Assembly: GCA_025462865.1 (NCBI GenBank)
Contig: JAOAPI010000098.1
Location: 1-64,000, forward strand
Direction: 5' to 3'
From: Candidatus Sulfotelmatobacter sp.
GTDB lineage: Bacteria > Acidobacteriota > Terriglobia > Terriglobales > Acidobacteriaceae
DNA length: 64,000 nt
Below are positions 34,822-43,704 of the stretch, in pieces. The translations under genes were made by a program, and so were the position numbers. Under the pieces are notes generated by a model. The model searched no databases. It saw only the letters and a list, made by a program, of their open reading frames with translations, and was not told the origin of the DNA. Each line of letters starts with the position of its first letter. Within the stretch, counting starts at the first letter, position 1.

Positions 34822-36024
34822 ATGCCTATTGATTTCCAAATCGAGGCACGTGCTGGAACGGCTCGCACCGGACGCCTGCTCACTCCTCACGGTGAGGTAG
34901 AAACTCCGGTATTCATGCCCGTGGGAACGGCAGCGACGGTCAAAGCCATGTCGCAGGATGTTCTCGAAGAACTCGGAGTGCAGATTCTGCTCGGCAATAC
35001 CTATCACCTCTACCTGCGCCCCGGAGTCGAAACCGTCCGAGACTTCGGCGGACTGCATGGTTTCATGGCATGGCCGCGGGCAATCCTCACCGATTCCGGA
35101 GGCTTCCAGGTTTTCAGCCTGAACGAACTCCGCAAAGTTACCGACGACGGCGTCACATTTCGCTCCCACCTCGACGGTTCGTCGCACTTCTTCAGCCCGG
35201 AAAGCGCGATGCAGGCGCAGATCGGACTCGGCGCTGACATCATCATGGCCTTCGATGAATGCACGGAGTATCCCGCCGACCGTGCCCGCACCCAGGCTTC
35301 AATGGAATTAACCTTGCGCTGGGCCGAGCGCAGTAAAAAATATTTTGAGGACCACAAGCATGAGGTGCCTTGGAACAGTTCTCAGTTTGCGGTTCTCTCC
35401 CAGCGAACCCAGGTCCCTCGCATCGCTCGGAATGATACGGGGGAAGGAGATTCAACCCAATCCCTTTTCGGTATCGTTCAAGGCGGCATGGACTTGGCAC
35501 TCAGAAAGGAATCGGCCGAGCGGACCATTGAAATTGGTTTTCCAGGCTACGCCATAGGCGGCCTCAGCGTCGGCGAACCGCGCGAGCGCACTCGGGAAGT
35601 GGTCGAGGCCACGCTCCAGTACCTGCCGGCCGACAAGCCGCGCTACCTAATGGGAGTGGGCACACCCGATGAGATCGTCGAGTACGCCAGCCTCGGAGTC
35701 GATATGATGGATTGCGTTCTACCCACGCGCGCCGCGCGCCACGGCCTGCTGTTTACTTCCGGGGGGAAGGTTTCAATCAAGCAGGCGCGCTATACTAAAG
35801 ATGCCGGTCCGATCGATCCCAACTGCGGCTGCCGGGTTTGCCAGCGCTATTCGCGCGCTTACCTGCGACATCTGTATGCTTCGAACGAAGTGCTGGCTCA
35901 GGTCTTGAATACCCTGCATAACCTGAGTTTCTACCTTGACACTATGCGACGGGTGCGTCATTCTATTCGACTTGGGGAAGAGTCCCGTTTTCTGTCTGGT
36001 CTCTGGTCTCAACCGAAGCCGTGA
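34822..36024 (+). CDS. tgt: Queuine tRNA-ribosyltransferase (tRNA-guanine transglycosylase)
   Basis: Exchanges guanine 34 for preQ1 in tRNAs with GUN anticodons. The family shows VFMPVGTAATVKAM, ILTDSGGFQVFSL with the catalytic Asp, GIVQGGMDLALR, YAIGGLSVGEP, and the zinc site CGCRVCQRYSRAYLRHL. The protein has 400 residues; about 25 extra residues lie before LFGIVQGG. They are encoded partly by CCCTCGCATCGCTCGGAATG, wording related to the repeat at 19796-19877. It starts a series with yajC, secD and secF, a conserved bacterial arrangement (queA-tgt-yajC-secDF). Confidence 0.96.
   Translation: MPIDFQIEARAGTARTGRLLTPHGEVETPVFMPVGTAATVKAMSQDVLEELGVQILLGNTYHLYLRPGVETVRDFGGLHGFMAWPRAILTDSGGFQVFSLNELRKVTDDGVTFRSHLDGSSHFFSPESAMQAQIGLGADIIMAFDECTEYPADRARTQASMELTLRWAERSKKYFEDHKHEVPWNSSQFAVLSQRTQVPRIARNDTGEGDSTQSLFGIVQGGMDLALRKESAERTIEIGFPGYAIGGLSVGEPRERTREVVEATLQYLPADKPRYLMGVGTPDEIVEYASLGVDMMDCVLPTRAARHGLLFTSGGKVSIKQARYTKDAGPIDPNCGCRVCQRYSRAYLRHLYASNEVLAQVLNTLHNLSFYLDTMRRVRHSIRLGEESRFLSGLWSQPKP
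35414..35436. repeat. CTCGCATCGCTCGGAATGA-type repeat in frame inside tgt
   Basis: The stretch codes for VPRIARND in an insertion preceding the LFGIVQGG motif. Its wording is like the CTCGCTTCGCT core at 19862-19877. Confidence 0.55.
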
Positions 36025-36187
36025 TCTTCCTGGGAAGACCTCCCCGGATTCAACCTGGCGGTAGATGGTCCGGCTGGAATCGATCAGCACTCCCGTCGTG
36101 AAATGACAGGGCCCGAAATGCTGCAGGTGCGGGCTGTTGTTTGCGGATTGAGGCAATCGGTTCGAATTGGATTTTGAATAACGTCTA

Positions 36188-36514
36188 ATGAACATGCAAT
36201 TCTTGGCAGTGCAAGCCGGCGGTGGCGGGATGGGATGGCTGAGTGTCGCCCCCCTTATTTTCATCTTTGCAATTTTTTATTTCCTCTTGATCCTTCCCCA
36301 GCAGCGCCGCCAGAAGAAGTGGACAGCCATGCTGGAATCGCTGAAGACAGGCGACAAGGTCACAACCAGCGGAGGATTGCGCGGAACCATCATGGCACTG
36401 AAGGACGACAGCGTTCATCTGCGTGTTCCTCCAAATAATCTGGTGGTGGAAGTGACCAAAGCTTCGGTGACGCAGGTCACGACCGCGGAAGAAGAAGCAA
36501 AAGCGAAGTCGTAA
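36188..36514 (+). CDS. yajC: Preprotein translocase subunit YajC
   Basis: Accessory inner-membrane component that associates with SecDF. It has 108 residues with one membrane helix (about 19-38, VAPLIFIFAIFYFLLILP), followed by the family QRRQKKWTAMLESLKTGDKV and TSGGLRGTI. It lies between tgt and secD and is probably cotranscribed with them. Confidence 0.95.
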   Translation: MNMQFLAVQAGGGGMGWLSVAPLIFIFAIFYFLLILPQQRRQKKWTAMLESLKTGDKVTTSGGLRGTIMALKDDSVHLRVPPNNLVVEVTKASVTQVTTAEEEAKAKS

Positions 36515-36545
36515 CATACCCTGGTATCTGGACTCTGTTTTCATC

Positions 36546-38162
36546 ATGAATAAGAATCTTCTCTGGAAATTGGCACTCATCGTCGGAATTCTGCTCGTCT
36601 TCCTGTTTGGAATATTCGGCATTCCGCAGCGCTTTTCCGGCCAGGGCTTGCTCTCGGCCATGACCAACCGCATTCACCTTGGGCTGGACTTGCGGGGCGG
36701 AACCCACCTGATTCTGCAGGTGCAGGTCAATGATGCGGTCAATATCGATTCCGACAATGCGATGGAAACCCTGAAAGAGCAACTCAACAAGCGCAAAATT
36801 GCCTTTGCTGATATCTCCAAGCCCGATCCGCAGAACAGTCCTGACAAAGTTGTGTTGAAGGGCGTCTCGCCGGATGGTCGAAAAGACTTATTGGATATCG
36901 TTTCGGAGCGCCTGCCCGAATACAACCTGAGTTCGGGAGCGGACAATACCTGGGTTCTGACCATGAAGCCGCAGATGCTTAGCGACATGAAGAACAAAGC
37001 GGTCACCCAGGCGATCGAGACCATTCGCAATCGCATTGATTCTTTGGGCGTCAGCGAGCCGACCATCCAGGAGCACGGCCTTGGGCAATACCAGATTCTG
37101 GTGCAGTTGCCCGGCGTCGACGATCCCGGCCGGGTGAAAGACATCATGCAGTCCACCGCCATGCTTGAGATCAAGCAGGTCTTGGGTGGACCCTATCCCA
37201 GCGAGCAGGCTGCGTTACAAGAGAAGGGTGGAGTTTTGCCGGCGGATGCAATTCTCATGCCCGGCCACGCCGCTCCCGGAACCCCCGGAGGCGAGCAGTC
37301 GTGGTATCTAGTATCGCGAATTTCCGCGGTGCGGGGAAAAGACCTGCGCGATGCCCAACCCAGCACCGATCAGAATGGCCAGCCAAACGTGCGCTTCCAG
37401 TTAACCGGCGAGGGAGGACAGCGCTTCTACAGCTTCACCTCCGCTCACGTCGGCGAAAGTCTGGGCGTGGTCCTCGATGGCAAGGTACAGGAAGTCGCGA
37501 ATATTAAGGAAGCCATCCGCGACACCGGAGAAATCAGCGGTGGCAGCATGAGTCAGCAGCAGGCCAAGGACCTGTCGATGATTCTGCGTTCGGGCGCGCT
37601 GCCGGCCGGTATCAAATATCTCGAAGAGCGCACGGTCGGGCCGTCGCTGGGCTCGGATTCGATTCGACACGGCGTGAATGCAGCCATCATCGGCATGCTC
37701 GCGGTGTTGATCTTCATGCTCGTCTATTACCGCGGGGCTGGAATCAATGCGGACATCGCTCTAATTCTGAACCTCATAATTTTGCTTGGTTTCATGGGAT
37801 TCTTTGAGGCCGTGCTGACCCTGCCCGGAATCGCTGGCGTGATCCTGACCGTCGGTATGGGCGTTGACTCAAATGTGCTGATCTTTGAGCGTATTCGCGA
37901 AGAGTTGCGCAACGGAAAAACGCCGCCTTCGGCTGTGGATCAAGGATTTAGCCACGCATGGATCACCATCGTGGATACGCACGTCACCACGATTGTCTCG
38001 GCGGCAATTCTGTTTATCTTCGGCACCGGGCCGGTTCGTGGCTTCGCTACCACGCTGACCTTTGGATTGCTGGCAAACTTGTTCACCGCCGTATTCGTGT
38101 CGCGGCTGATCTTCGACTGGATTCTGACACGCAAGCAGCGCGGCGAAGCTTTGAGCATTTAG
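36546..38162 (+). CDS. secD: Protein translocase subunit SecD
   Basis: Uses the proton motive force to help complete protein export across the inner membrane. The N-terminal helix (about 5-22) is followed by the D1 segment (HLGLDLRGGTHLILQV), the periplasmic P1 domains, and five C-terminal helices with GMGVDSNVLIFERIREEL (the D4 motif) and the final THVTTIVSAAILFIFGTGPVRGFA. Length is 538 residues. The ATG start is 31 bases after yajC. Confidence 0.96.
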   Translation: MNKNLLWKLALIVGILLVFLFGIFGIPQRFSGQGLLSAMTNRIHLGLDLRGGTHLILQVQVNDAVNIDSDNAMETLKEQLNKRKIAFADISKPDPQNSPDKVVLKGVSPDGRKDLLDIVSERLPEYNLSSGADNTWVLTMKPQMLSDMKNKAVTQAIETIRNRIDSLGVSEPTIQEHGLGQYQILVQLPGVDDPGRVKDIMQSTAMLEIKQVLGGPYPSEQAALQEKGGVLPADAILMPGHAAPGTPGGEQSWYLVSRISAVRGKDLRDAQPSTDQNGQPNVRFQLTGEGGQRFYSFTSAHVGESLGVVLDGKVQEVANIKEAIRDTGEISGGSMSQQQAKDLSMILRSGALPAGIKYLEERTVGPSLGSDSIRHGVNAAIIGMLAVLIFMLVYYRGAGINADIALILNLIILLGFMGFFEAVLTLPGIAGVILTVGMGVDSNVLIFERIREELRNGKTPPSAVDQGFSHAWITIVDTHVTTIVSAAILFIFGTGPVRGFATTLTFGLLANLFTAVFVSRLIFDWILTRKQRGEALSI

Positions 38163-38165
38163 CAG

Positions 38166-38269
38166 AATTGAGTAATTGGGTAATTTAGTAATTGAGTAAT
38201 TTGAAAACCTGATGCGACCTGATCTGGAATTTCAATTACACAATTACTAAATTTCCCAATTACTCAATC
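38166..38269. repeat. AT-rich inverted repeat of GTAATT units between secD and secF
   Basis: The left arm (38166-38206) repeats GAGTAATT/GGGTAATTTA units, and the right arm (38229-38269) is largely its reverse complement, separated by a 22-base loop. It is closely similar in kind to the element at 664-754. If folded in RNA it could influence secD/secF expression. Confidence 0.8.
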
Positions 38270-38306
38270 GTTCACGAAATCATAGATCTGATAAGGGGTA
38301 AGCTAG

Positions 38307-39494
38307 GTGGAGTTTTTTCGCAATCCCAACATAGATTTCCTCGGCAAGAAGTGGTATTTCCTCGCCTTCTCACTGGTGTTCAGCGTCGCGGGTGTCTTTT
38401 CCATGCTGTTCTGGCACCACATCCCCTATGGCGTGGACTTCCGCGGAGGCACACTCGTGTATGTGAAGTTCTCGCATCCGCCTGACGATAACGCGCTGCG
38501 TGCCTCCATGGATCGCGTCGGCCTGCGCAATGCCAAGATCCAGCGCTACGGGCCGCCTTCAAACAACGAAGTCCTGATTGACCTCGACGTTCAGGAAACC
38601 AACGAGCAGGCCCTCGACCGCGGCAAGACCCAGATCATCAACACGCTGGAAACCAACGCTCCCGCGGGCAAGCAGGATCTGAACAACTCCAGTTCCCTGG
38701 CTATCAAAAATTATCTGATGGAAAAAGACCCTCTGCATCTGGGCTCAGACGCCGAGCAGAGATATACGCAGCAGGCGCAGGCCGTCGTTGATACTCGCGA
38801 CAAGGTGCAAGGCGGCGTGCTGGGTTCGTTCGATCAATTGAACGGCCACGTCGACCCGGCGGTAGTAGCCTCTTTGAAGGACGGTTTTTTCCTCTCTGAC
38901 TTTGGCGTGCGCAACGTCGAAATCGTCGGTCCTCAGGTGGGGGCACAGTTACGCAAGCAAGCCGTACTCGCCACCGTCTATTCGCTGGCCGGAATGCTGA
39001 TCTACCTCGGCTTCCGCTTTGAGTGGATTTACGGAGTGGCGGCGGTGGTAACGGTATTTCACGACACGCTAATCACCGTCGGATTTTTCTCGTTAACCAA
39101 AACCGACATTTCTCTTACAGTGATCGCCGCCATCCTCACTCTGATTGGTTACTCTAATAACGACACGATCGTGGTATTTGATCGCATCCGCGAAAACATT
39201 AAACTCATGCGGCGGGAGAAACTCTCGGAGATCGTCAATCGCAGCATCAATCAGACTCTAAGCCGGACCATCTTGACAGCGGGCCTAACCTTCCTTACCG
39301 TACTCGCACTCTTCCTGTTTGGGGGAGAGGTGTTACATGGGTTCAGCCTTGCCCTCGTAATTGGCATCTTAATCGGGACGTATTCATCGATCGCGATTGC
39401 AGCGCCGATTCTTGTGGCTTATCAGGATTGGCGGATCGAGAAGAGCAAGACGAGTGGCAGAAATGCCCGCTCCGGTCAGGTAGTTGCCCGATAG
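38307..39494 (+). CDS. secF: Protein translocase subunit SecF
   Basis: Partner of SecD. It has an N-terminal helix (about 15-35), the GVDFRGGTLVYVKF motif, a periplasmic domain and five helices with NDTIVVFDRIRENIKL and the closing GTYSSIAIAAPIL. The start is GTG 38307 after AAGGGGT. The periplasmic domain, with about 90 residues between the LEKDPL- and NVEIVGPQVGA-like segments, is longer than in E. coli SecF. Confidence 0.96.
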   Translation: MEFFRNPNIDFLGKKWYFLAFSLVFSVAGVFSMLFWHHIPYGVDFRGGTLVYVKFSHPPDDNALRASMDRVGLRNAKIQRYGPPSNNEVLIDLDVQETNEQALDRGKTQIINTLETNAPAGKQDLNNSSSLAIKNYLMEKDPLHLGSDAEQRYTQQAQAVVDTRDKVQGGVLGSFDQLNGHVDPAVVASLKDGFFLSDFGVRNVEIVGPQVGAQLRKQAVLATVYSLAGMLIYLGFRFEWIYGVAAVVTVFHDTLITVGFFSLTKTDISLTVIAAILTLIGYSNNDTIVVFDRIRENIKLMRREKLSEIVNRSINQTLSRTILTAGLTFLTVLALFLFGGEVLHGFSLALVIGILIGTYSSIAIAAPILVAYQDWRIEKSKTSGRNARSGQVVAR

Positions 39495-39661
39495 CGCTGT
39501 CGGCTATTTTCGGCTAAGCCTTTATTTGTAGGCAGTTGCAGGTGGTAGATCGATGCTGGACGAGGCTGTAGCAGGTCGCCCGGCTAGTGGTTGAATTTGG
39601 GAGCAAAGGGGAGTCTGTCGGTGTCTAAGTTTACGTAAGGTCTGAAGTAGGAGAAAACCTC

Positions 39662-40399
39662 ATGTTTGAAGATAGCCTTCTGGAGTCCGGCGGCAGGCTG
39701 AAGACGAAGCGGGGACGCACGACAACCTTCGCTATTATTCTTGAGATAGCCTTGATTGGCGTAATGGTTCTGCTACCCCTCATCTTCACCGAAGCCCTAC
39801 CTAAGCAGCAATTGATGACCTTCCTGGTGGCCCCTCCGCCTCCACCTCCACCTCCACCCCCCGCCGCCGCTCCGGTTAAAGTCGTGAAGCAAATCCAGAC
39901 CGATATAGTGAACGGGGCCCTGCGCACCCCCACCAAGATTCCGCAAAAAGTTCAGATGATTAAGGAAGATGAAGCGCCACCTCAGATGGCTGCCAGCGGC
40001 GTAGTAGGCGGTGTTCCCGGAGGTATTCCGGGCGGCCAGATGGGCGGCGTAATTGGCGGTATCATCAGTTCCACGCCCGTCGCGGTTCCGAAAGTCGCCA
40101 CTCCGCAACGCGTGCGCGTTTCCGCTGGTGTCACCTCGGGCCTGCTGGTTCGCAAGGTTAATCCCAACTATCCGCCACTGGCGCGGCAGGCTCGCATTCA
40201 GGGGACGGTTGTGTTGCATGCAGTTATCAGCAAAGACGGTACTATCGAAAACCTTACGCTGGTTAGCGGGCATCCAATGCTCGCTCCATCGGCGATCGAA
40301 GCTGTTAAGCAGTGGAAGTACAAGCCTTATCTGCTGAACGGTGAACCGGTCGAAGTGGATACTGAAGTACAGGTTAACTTTACCCTGGCGGGAGGCTAG
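39662..40399 (+). CDS. TonB-type energy transducer
   Basis: Transfers energy from ExbBD to outer membrane receptors. It shows a membrane helix at about 25-40 (AIILEIALIGVMVLLPLIF), a proline-rich hinge (nine or more consecutive Pro), a Gly-rich stretch (GVPGGIPGGQMGGVIGGI), and the C-terminal TonB domain with QGTVVLHAVISKDGTIENL, SAIEAVKQWKYKPYL and TEVQVNFTL. The N-terminal sequence (SLLESGGRLKTKRGRTT) is longer than in E. coli TonB and polar. exbB and two exbD genes follow on the same strand. An AGGAG lies just before the ATG. Confidence 0.92.
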   Translation: MFEDSLLESGGRLKTKRGRTTTFAIILEIALIGVMVLLPLIFTEALPKQQLMTFLVAPPPPPPPPPPAAAPVKVVKQIQTDIVNGALRTPTKIPQKVQMIKEDEAPPQMAASGVVGGVPGGIPGGQMGGVIGGIISSTPVAVPKVATPQRVRVSAGVTSGLLVRKVNPNYPPLARQARIQGTVVLHAVISKDGTIENLTLVSGHPMLAPSAIEAVKQWKYKPYLLNGEPVEVDTEVQVNFTLAGG

Positions 40400-40613
40400 A
40401 GCCTTCGGGTGACGCCACAAGGTTAGGAAATGAACCCTCCCCTCCCACCAAAAACGGTGGCCGGGAGAGCCTTTTGCAGGCGCGGCCTCCGTACCTTTTC
40501 ATTTCAGGTACGCCAAGTTGCGAAGAGTCGCGGCTTTCTGAAGTCAAGTTTTGCAATGTGTCTGGAATGCGCATCAAAGTCTAATAAGAAGTTCCGAGGA
40601 GGGAAAGCAACTC

Positions 40614-41375
40614 ATGTTCGCAGCTAACTTCGCAGGAGAAATTGTCAGTCATGTTCCCCGGGTTGCCGCCTGGATTGTGCAGGAGGGTGGCGCAGTGGGG
40701 TGGGATCCGATTTCGCTATGGAAGCAGATGGGAATCATCGCGAAGATCGTGGTCGTCATTCTATTCATCATGTCAGGCTGGTCGATCGGCGTCATGATTG
40801 ATCGCGCCATGGCATACAACGCTGCTCGCAAGCAATCTCGCGCCTTCGCCCCCGCAGTCGCTGGAGCGTTGCGTGATGGCCGCATCGACGAGGCCATCAA
40901 GGTTGCCGAGCGCAACAAGAAGAGCCATTTGGCCAAGGTTGTAACCGCTGGCCTCATGGAATTCAAAGCTCACCAGGATAGCCCCGGCGCCATCCCCGGC
41001 GAGACCATCGAAGCTTCCAAGCGCGCTCTCGAGCGCACCGAAGCCATCGTCCACGCTGAACTGAAGCGCGGCTTGGGCGGTCTGGCTACAATCGGCTCGA
41101 CAGCTCCGTTCGTCGGCCTGTTCGGCACGGTCATGGGCATCCTGAACGCCTTCAAAGGTATCTCAGAGCAGAAGGCGACCGGTCTGGGCGCGGTCGCAGG
41201 CGGCATTTCAGAGGCTCTGGTGACCACGGCTTTCGGGCTGCTGGTGGCTATCCCGGCCGTCATGATGTTCAACTACCTCACCGGTCGCGTAGAAGCGTTC
41301 GATGTGGAGATGGACAACTCGTCCAGCGAACTGATCGATTACTTCCTGAAACGCCGGGACGTTCGCCGGTCCTAA
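40614..41375 (+). CDS. exbB: ExbB/TolQ-type proton channel protein
   Basis: Inner-membrane proton channel component of the TonB system. Three helices are evident, at about 40-60 (KIVVVILFIMSGWSIGVMID), and two near 165-180 and 205-225, with the signature TIGSTAPFVGLFGTVMGILNA. The ATG at 40614 is preceded by AGGAGG, so the frame further upstream is not used. Length is 253 residues. Confidence 0.93.
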   Translation: MFAANFAGEIVSHVPRVAAWIVQEGGAVGWDPISLWKQMGIIAKIVVVILFIMSGWSIGVMIDRAMAYNAARKQSRAFAPAVAGALRDGRIDEAIKVAERNKKSHLAKVVTAGLMEFKAHQDSPGAIPGETIEASKRALERTEAIVHAELKRGLGGLATIGSTAPFVGLFGTVMGILNAFKGISEQKATGLGAVAGGISEALVTTAFGLLVAIPAVMMFNYLTGRVEAFDVEMDNSSSELIDYFLKRRDVRRS

Positions 41376-41506
41376 GGAACTTGAACTGGTAATTCTGCCA
41401 TGAGTTGCTGTCCGGCGCTGGGAACGGTTCCCGGCGCCGGGCCTCCCGACCTCCAGGCAGAATATCCAATTCTCGCATTCGTAATCGGTTTGCAACGGCA
41501 GGTTTT

Positions 41507-41540
41507 ACTGGCAACTGGCCACTGATAACTGGCTACTGCC
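41507..41540. repeat. CCACTG/ACTGGC-type dispersed repeat
   Basis: ACTGGCAACTGGCCACTGAT and following units lie between exbB and the first exbD. It is the same class as the copy inside mnmE. Confidence 0.65.
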
Positions 41541-41556
41541 ATAGGAGAATGAAGTT

Positions 41557-42018
41557 ATGTCATTAGCCACGCGGAACGAAGGCGCCAAAGTAAATTCCGA
41601 CATCAACGTCACGCCAATGGTGGATGTGATGCTGGTGCTGTTGATCATCTTCATGGTCATCACGCCCATGTTGCAGAAGGGCATCAGCGTGGATATGGCG
41701 AAGGTGAACAATCCGACCCCGATGCAGGACGCGGACAAGGAAGATGCGCTTCTGGTCTCCGTCATGCGCGATGGGACAGTCTATTTCGGCGCCGATAAGG
41801 TCTCAGCAGACAGCTTAACGGGCAGAGTGAAGGATCGCCTGACCAACAAGACGAACAAGATCGTCTACGTCAAGGCGGATGCCCGAGCCCACTTCGGCAA
41901 CGTAGTCCAGGTAGTGGACGGCGTGCGCGCCGCTGGTGTGGACGACCTGGGCTTGCTGACCGAACAACGCAAAAATACTCCAAACGCTCCCCCTGCCGGT
42001 CCGGCAGGCGGGCAATAG
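41557..42018 (+). CDS. exbD: ExbD/TolR-type protein 1
   Basis: Partner of ExbB. The family pattern begins with INVTPMVDVMLVLLIIFMVI, where Asp in the membrane helix is the proton-carrying residue, and continues with a small periplasmic domain (VKADARAHFGNVVQVVDGVR). It has 153 residues and a Pro/Gly/Ala-rich tail. AGGAG precedes the ATG. It is the first of two exbD genes, only 12 bases apart. Confidence 0.93.
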   Translation: MSLATRNEGAKVNSDINVTPMVDVMLVLLIIFMVITPMLQKGISVDMAKVNNPTPMQDADKEDALLVSVMRDGTVYFGADKVSADSLTGRVKDRLTNKTNKIVYVKADARAHFGNVVQVVDGVRAAGVDDLGLLTEQRKNTPNAPPAGPAGGQ

Positions 42019-42030
42019 AGGAGATCGACC

Positions 42031-42471
42031 ATGAGTATGGCAATGGGAAGCGGCGGGGGCCAAAGCGCAAACATTAACGTCACTCCGCTTATTGACGTGC
42101 TGCTGGTGCTGCTCATCATTTTCATGGTGATCACGCCTCTGACGCCGAAGGGCCTGGACGCGCTGGTACCTCAGCCGCCTCCGCCCAACGCGCCCAAGAA
42201 CAATACGCCCGACCGCACTATCGTCGTGCAATTGATCGATCGCGGCGCCGGACAGGATCCTGGGCTGAAGATCAATCAGGAAGATGCCACGTGGGACAAC
42301 CTGCAAGGCCGTCTCGCCGATATTTATAAGACCCGCGCTGAGAAGGTCATGTTCGTGAAGGGCGATGACGCTATCCCTTTCGCCGACGTTGCCAACGTAA
42401 TTGACATCGCCCATGCTGCGGGAGTAGATAAGGTCGGTCTGATCACCGCGAAGATTGAAGCGGGCGGTTAG
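42031..42471 (+). CDS. exbD: ExbD/TolR-type protein 2
   Basis: A paralogue of the preceding gene with the same INVTPLIDVLLVLLIIFMVI helix and conserved Asp, followed by a different periplasmic domain (VKGDDAIPFADVANVIDIAH). It has 146 residues and an RBS GGAG. The presence of two different ExbD proteins beside a single ExbB suggests a heteromeric complex or two roles. Confidence 0.92.
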   Translation: MSMAMGSGGGQSANINVTPLIDVLLVLLIIFMVITPLTPKGLDALVPQPPPPNAPKNNTPDRTIVVQLIDRGAGQDPGLKINQEDATWDNLQGRLADIYKTRAEKVMFVKGDDAIPFADVANVIDIAHAAGVDKVGLITAKIEAGG

Positions 42472-42499
42472 GACGCCTGGCGTAACCGAGGTTTGTATC

Positions 42500-42523
42500 A
42501 GGGCATGCCTATAGGCATGCCCT
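42500..42523. repeat. Perfect 24-base palindrome after the exbD pair
   Basis: Two copies of GGCATGCC-type sequence joined at CTATAG form a fully symmetric 24-base palindrome. A second such piece, GGGGCATGCCT, and a nearby GCGCCT-TT-AGGCGC hairpin are at 45333-45395. No T-tract follows, so it is not a typical terminator. Confidence 0.75.
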
Positions 42524-42693
42524 CACTGGTTTCCGTCGGTGCGCCGTTAGGCGCCGCATTTCTGAATTCTCGAAGTTCCGCGGATCGGAGTCGGTCCACG
42601 CGCGGAAGCCACGATTTTCGTGGCGCTCGGCAGCGCTTGTCAATCCGCTGTCTCTGGGCCTAGGATGCTGTGGCAAGGGAGACTTATACCGCA

Positions 42694-43530
42694 ATGAATA
42701 AACACTTTCGTCTGCTGACGCTGGCGGCTGCTGCGCTGGCGCTTTTATCCACCGTAGGCTGCGGTAAGCTGCGCGCTCGCGACCAACTCAACAAGGGCGT
42801 CACGGCTTACAAGAACGCAAAGTATGAAGAAGCCATCGATCATTTCCAGCAGGCTGTCGCCTATGACCCCACGCTAATCAATGCCAAAATGTACCTGGCC
42901 ACAGCCTTCGCCCAGCAATATATTCCCGGCGCCGACACCCCGGAAAATAACAAAATGGCCGAGCAGGCCATCGAACAATACCAGCGTGTTCTCGACATGA
43001 AGCCGGCGCGTGATCAGCGAGTCAACTCCGCCAAGGGAATCGCCTATCTCTACCTGAACATGAAAAAGTTCGATGAGGCGAAAAAGTTTTACCGCATGGC
43101 CGCCGACGTCGACCCTAATGATCCCGAACCCTACTACTCGGTCGGAGTCATCGATTGGACGGCCTGCTACCAGCCTCGGATGGAAGAGCGGGCGAAGCTC
43201 GGCCTGAAACCGGACGAGAACCTGAGCGCCAAAAATAAAGATCAGAAAAAAGCCTGCGCCGAATTGAAGGCCAAGAATATGCCGTCCATCCAGGAAGGCA
43301 TTGACAGTCTCAACAAGGCCATCCAACTTCGGCCTGACTACGACGACGCCATGGCCTACCTGAACCTGATGTACCGCGAAAAGGCCGACGTGGAATGCGA
43401 CGACCCCGCCGCCCGCCAGGAAGATCTGAAAACCGCCGACCACTGGGTCGATCAGACTCTAAGCACCAAAAAAGCCAAAGCTGAGAAGCAGCCCGGGCAA
43501 CAAGGCATCACCATGGATCAGCCGAAATAA
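42694..43530 (+). CDS. TPR-repeat lipoprotein
   Basis: A 278-residue exported protein with a lipoprotein signal (LALLSTVGC, Cys at about 20) followed by at least four tetratricopeptide units, for example NKGVTAYKNAKYEEAIDHFQQ and KGIAYLYLNMKKFDEAKKFY. It would be tethered to a membrane and bind protein partners; its place after exbD hints at a role near the TonB complex, though this is only inference from position. The start is ATG 42694; the open frame begins eight codons earlier at a GTG. The C-terminus is Lys/Gln-rich. Confidence 0.85.
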   Translation: MNKHFRLLTLAAAALALLSTVGCGKLRARDQLNKGVTAYKNAKYEEAIDHFQQAVAYDPTLINAKMYLATAFAQQYIPGADTPENNKMAEQAIEQYQRVLDMKPARDQRVNSAKGIAYLYLNMKKFDEAKKFYRMAADVDPNDPEPYYSVGVIDWTACYQPRMEERAKLGLKPDENLSAKNKDQKKACAELKAKNMPSIQEGIDSLNKAIQLRPDYDDAMAYLNLMYREKADVECDDPAARQEDLKTADHWVDQTLSTKKAKAEKQPGQQGITMDQPK

Positions 43531-43596
43531 CATCGTCACCGGAAAGGAAGTAAGTTAGGCCCCAAACGTGAGCCGCAACGCGGCGCTAGAATTCAG

Positions 43597-43625
43597 CCCA
43601 CGGCGCAAACCGTGGGTTAGTTTTT
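43597..43625 (+). terminator. Rho-independent terminator after the TPR gene
   Basis: CCCACGG (43597-43603) and CCGTGGG (43610-43616) form a perfect stem with a six-base loop followed by TTAGTTTTT. The wider stretch 43560-43670 also has a GTCCCGA/TCGGGGCGAC hairpin, so the terminator may be part of a repeat element. Confidence 0.7.
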
Positions 43626-43704
43626 GTGGCGTCCCGAGCCCTTCGGGGCGACAGAAACTAAACGTCCGCTGCGTGGCTCCCTTGCGATTCCGCACAGTAC
43701 CTCA

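Noticed and set aside
39800-39880. Pro-codon run in tonB as a microsatellite of special interest
   Set aside because: Proline-rich hinges are normal in TonB proteins.
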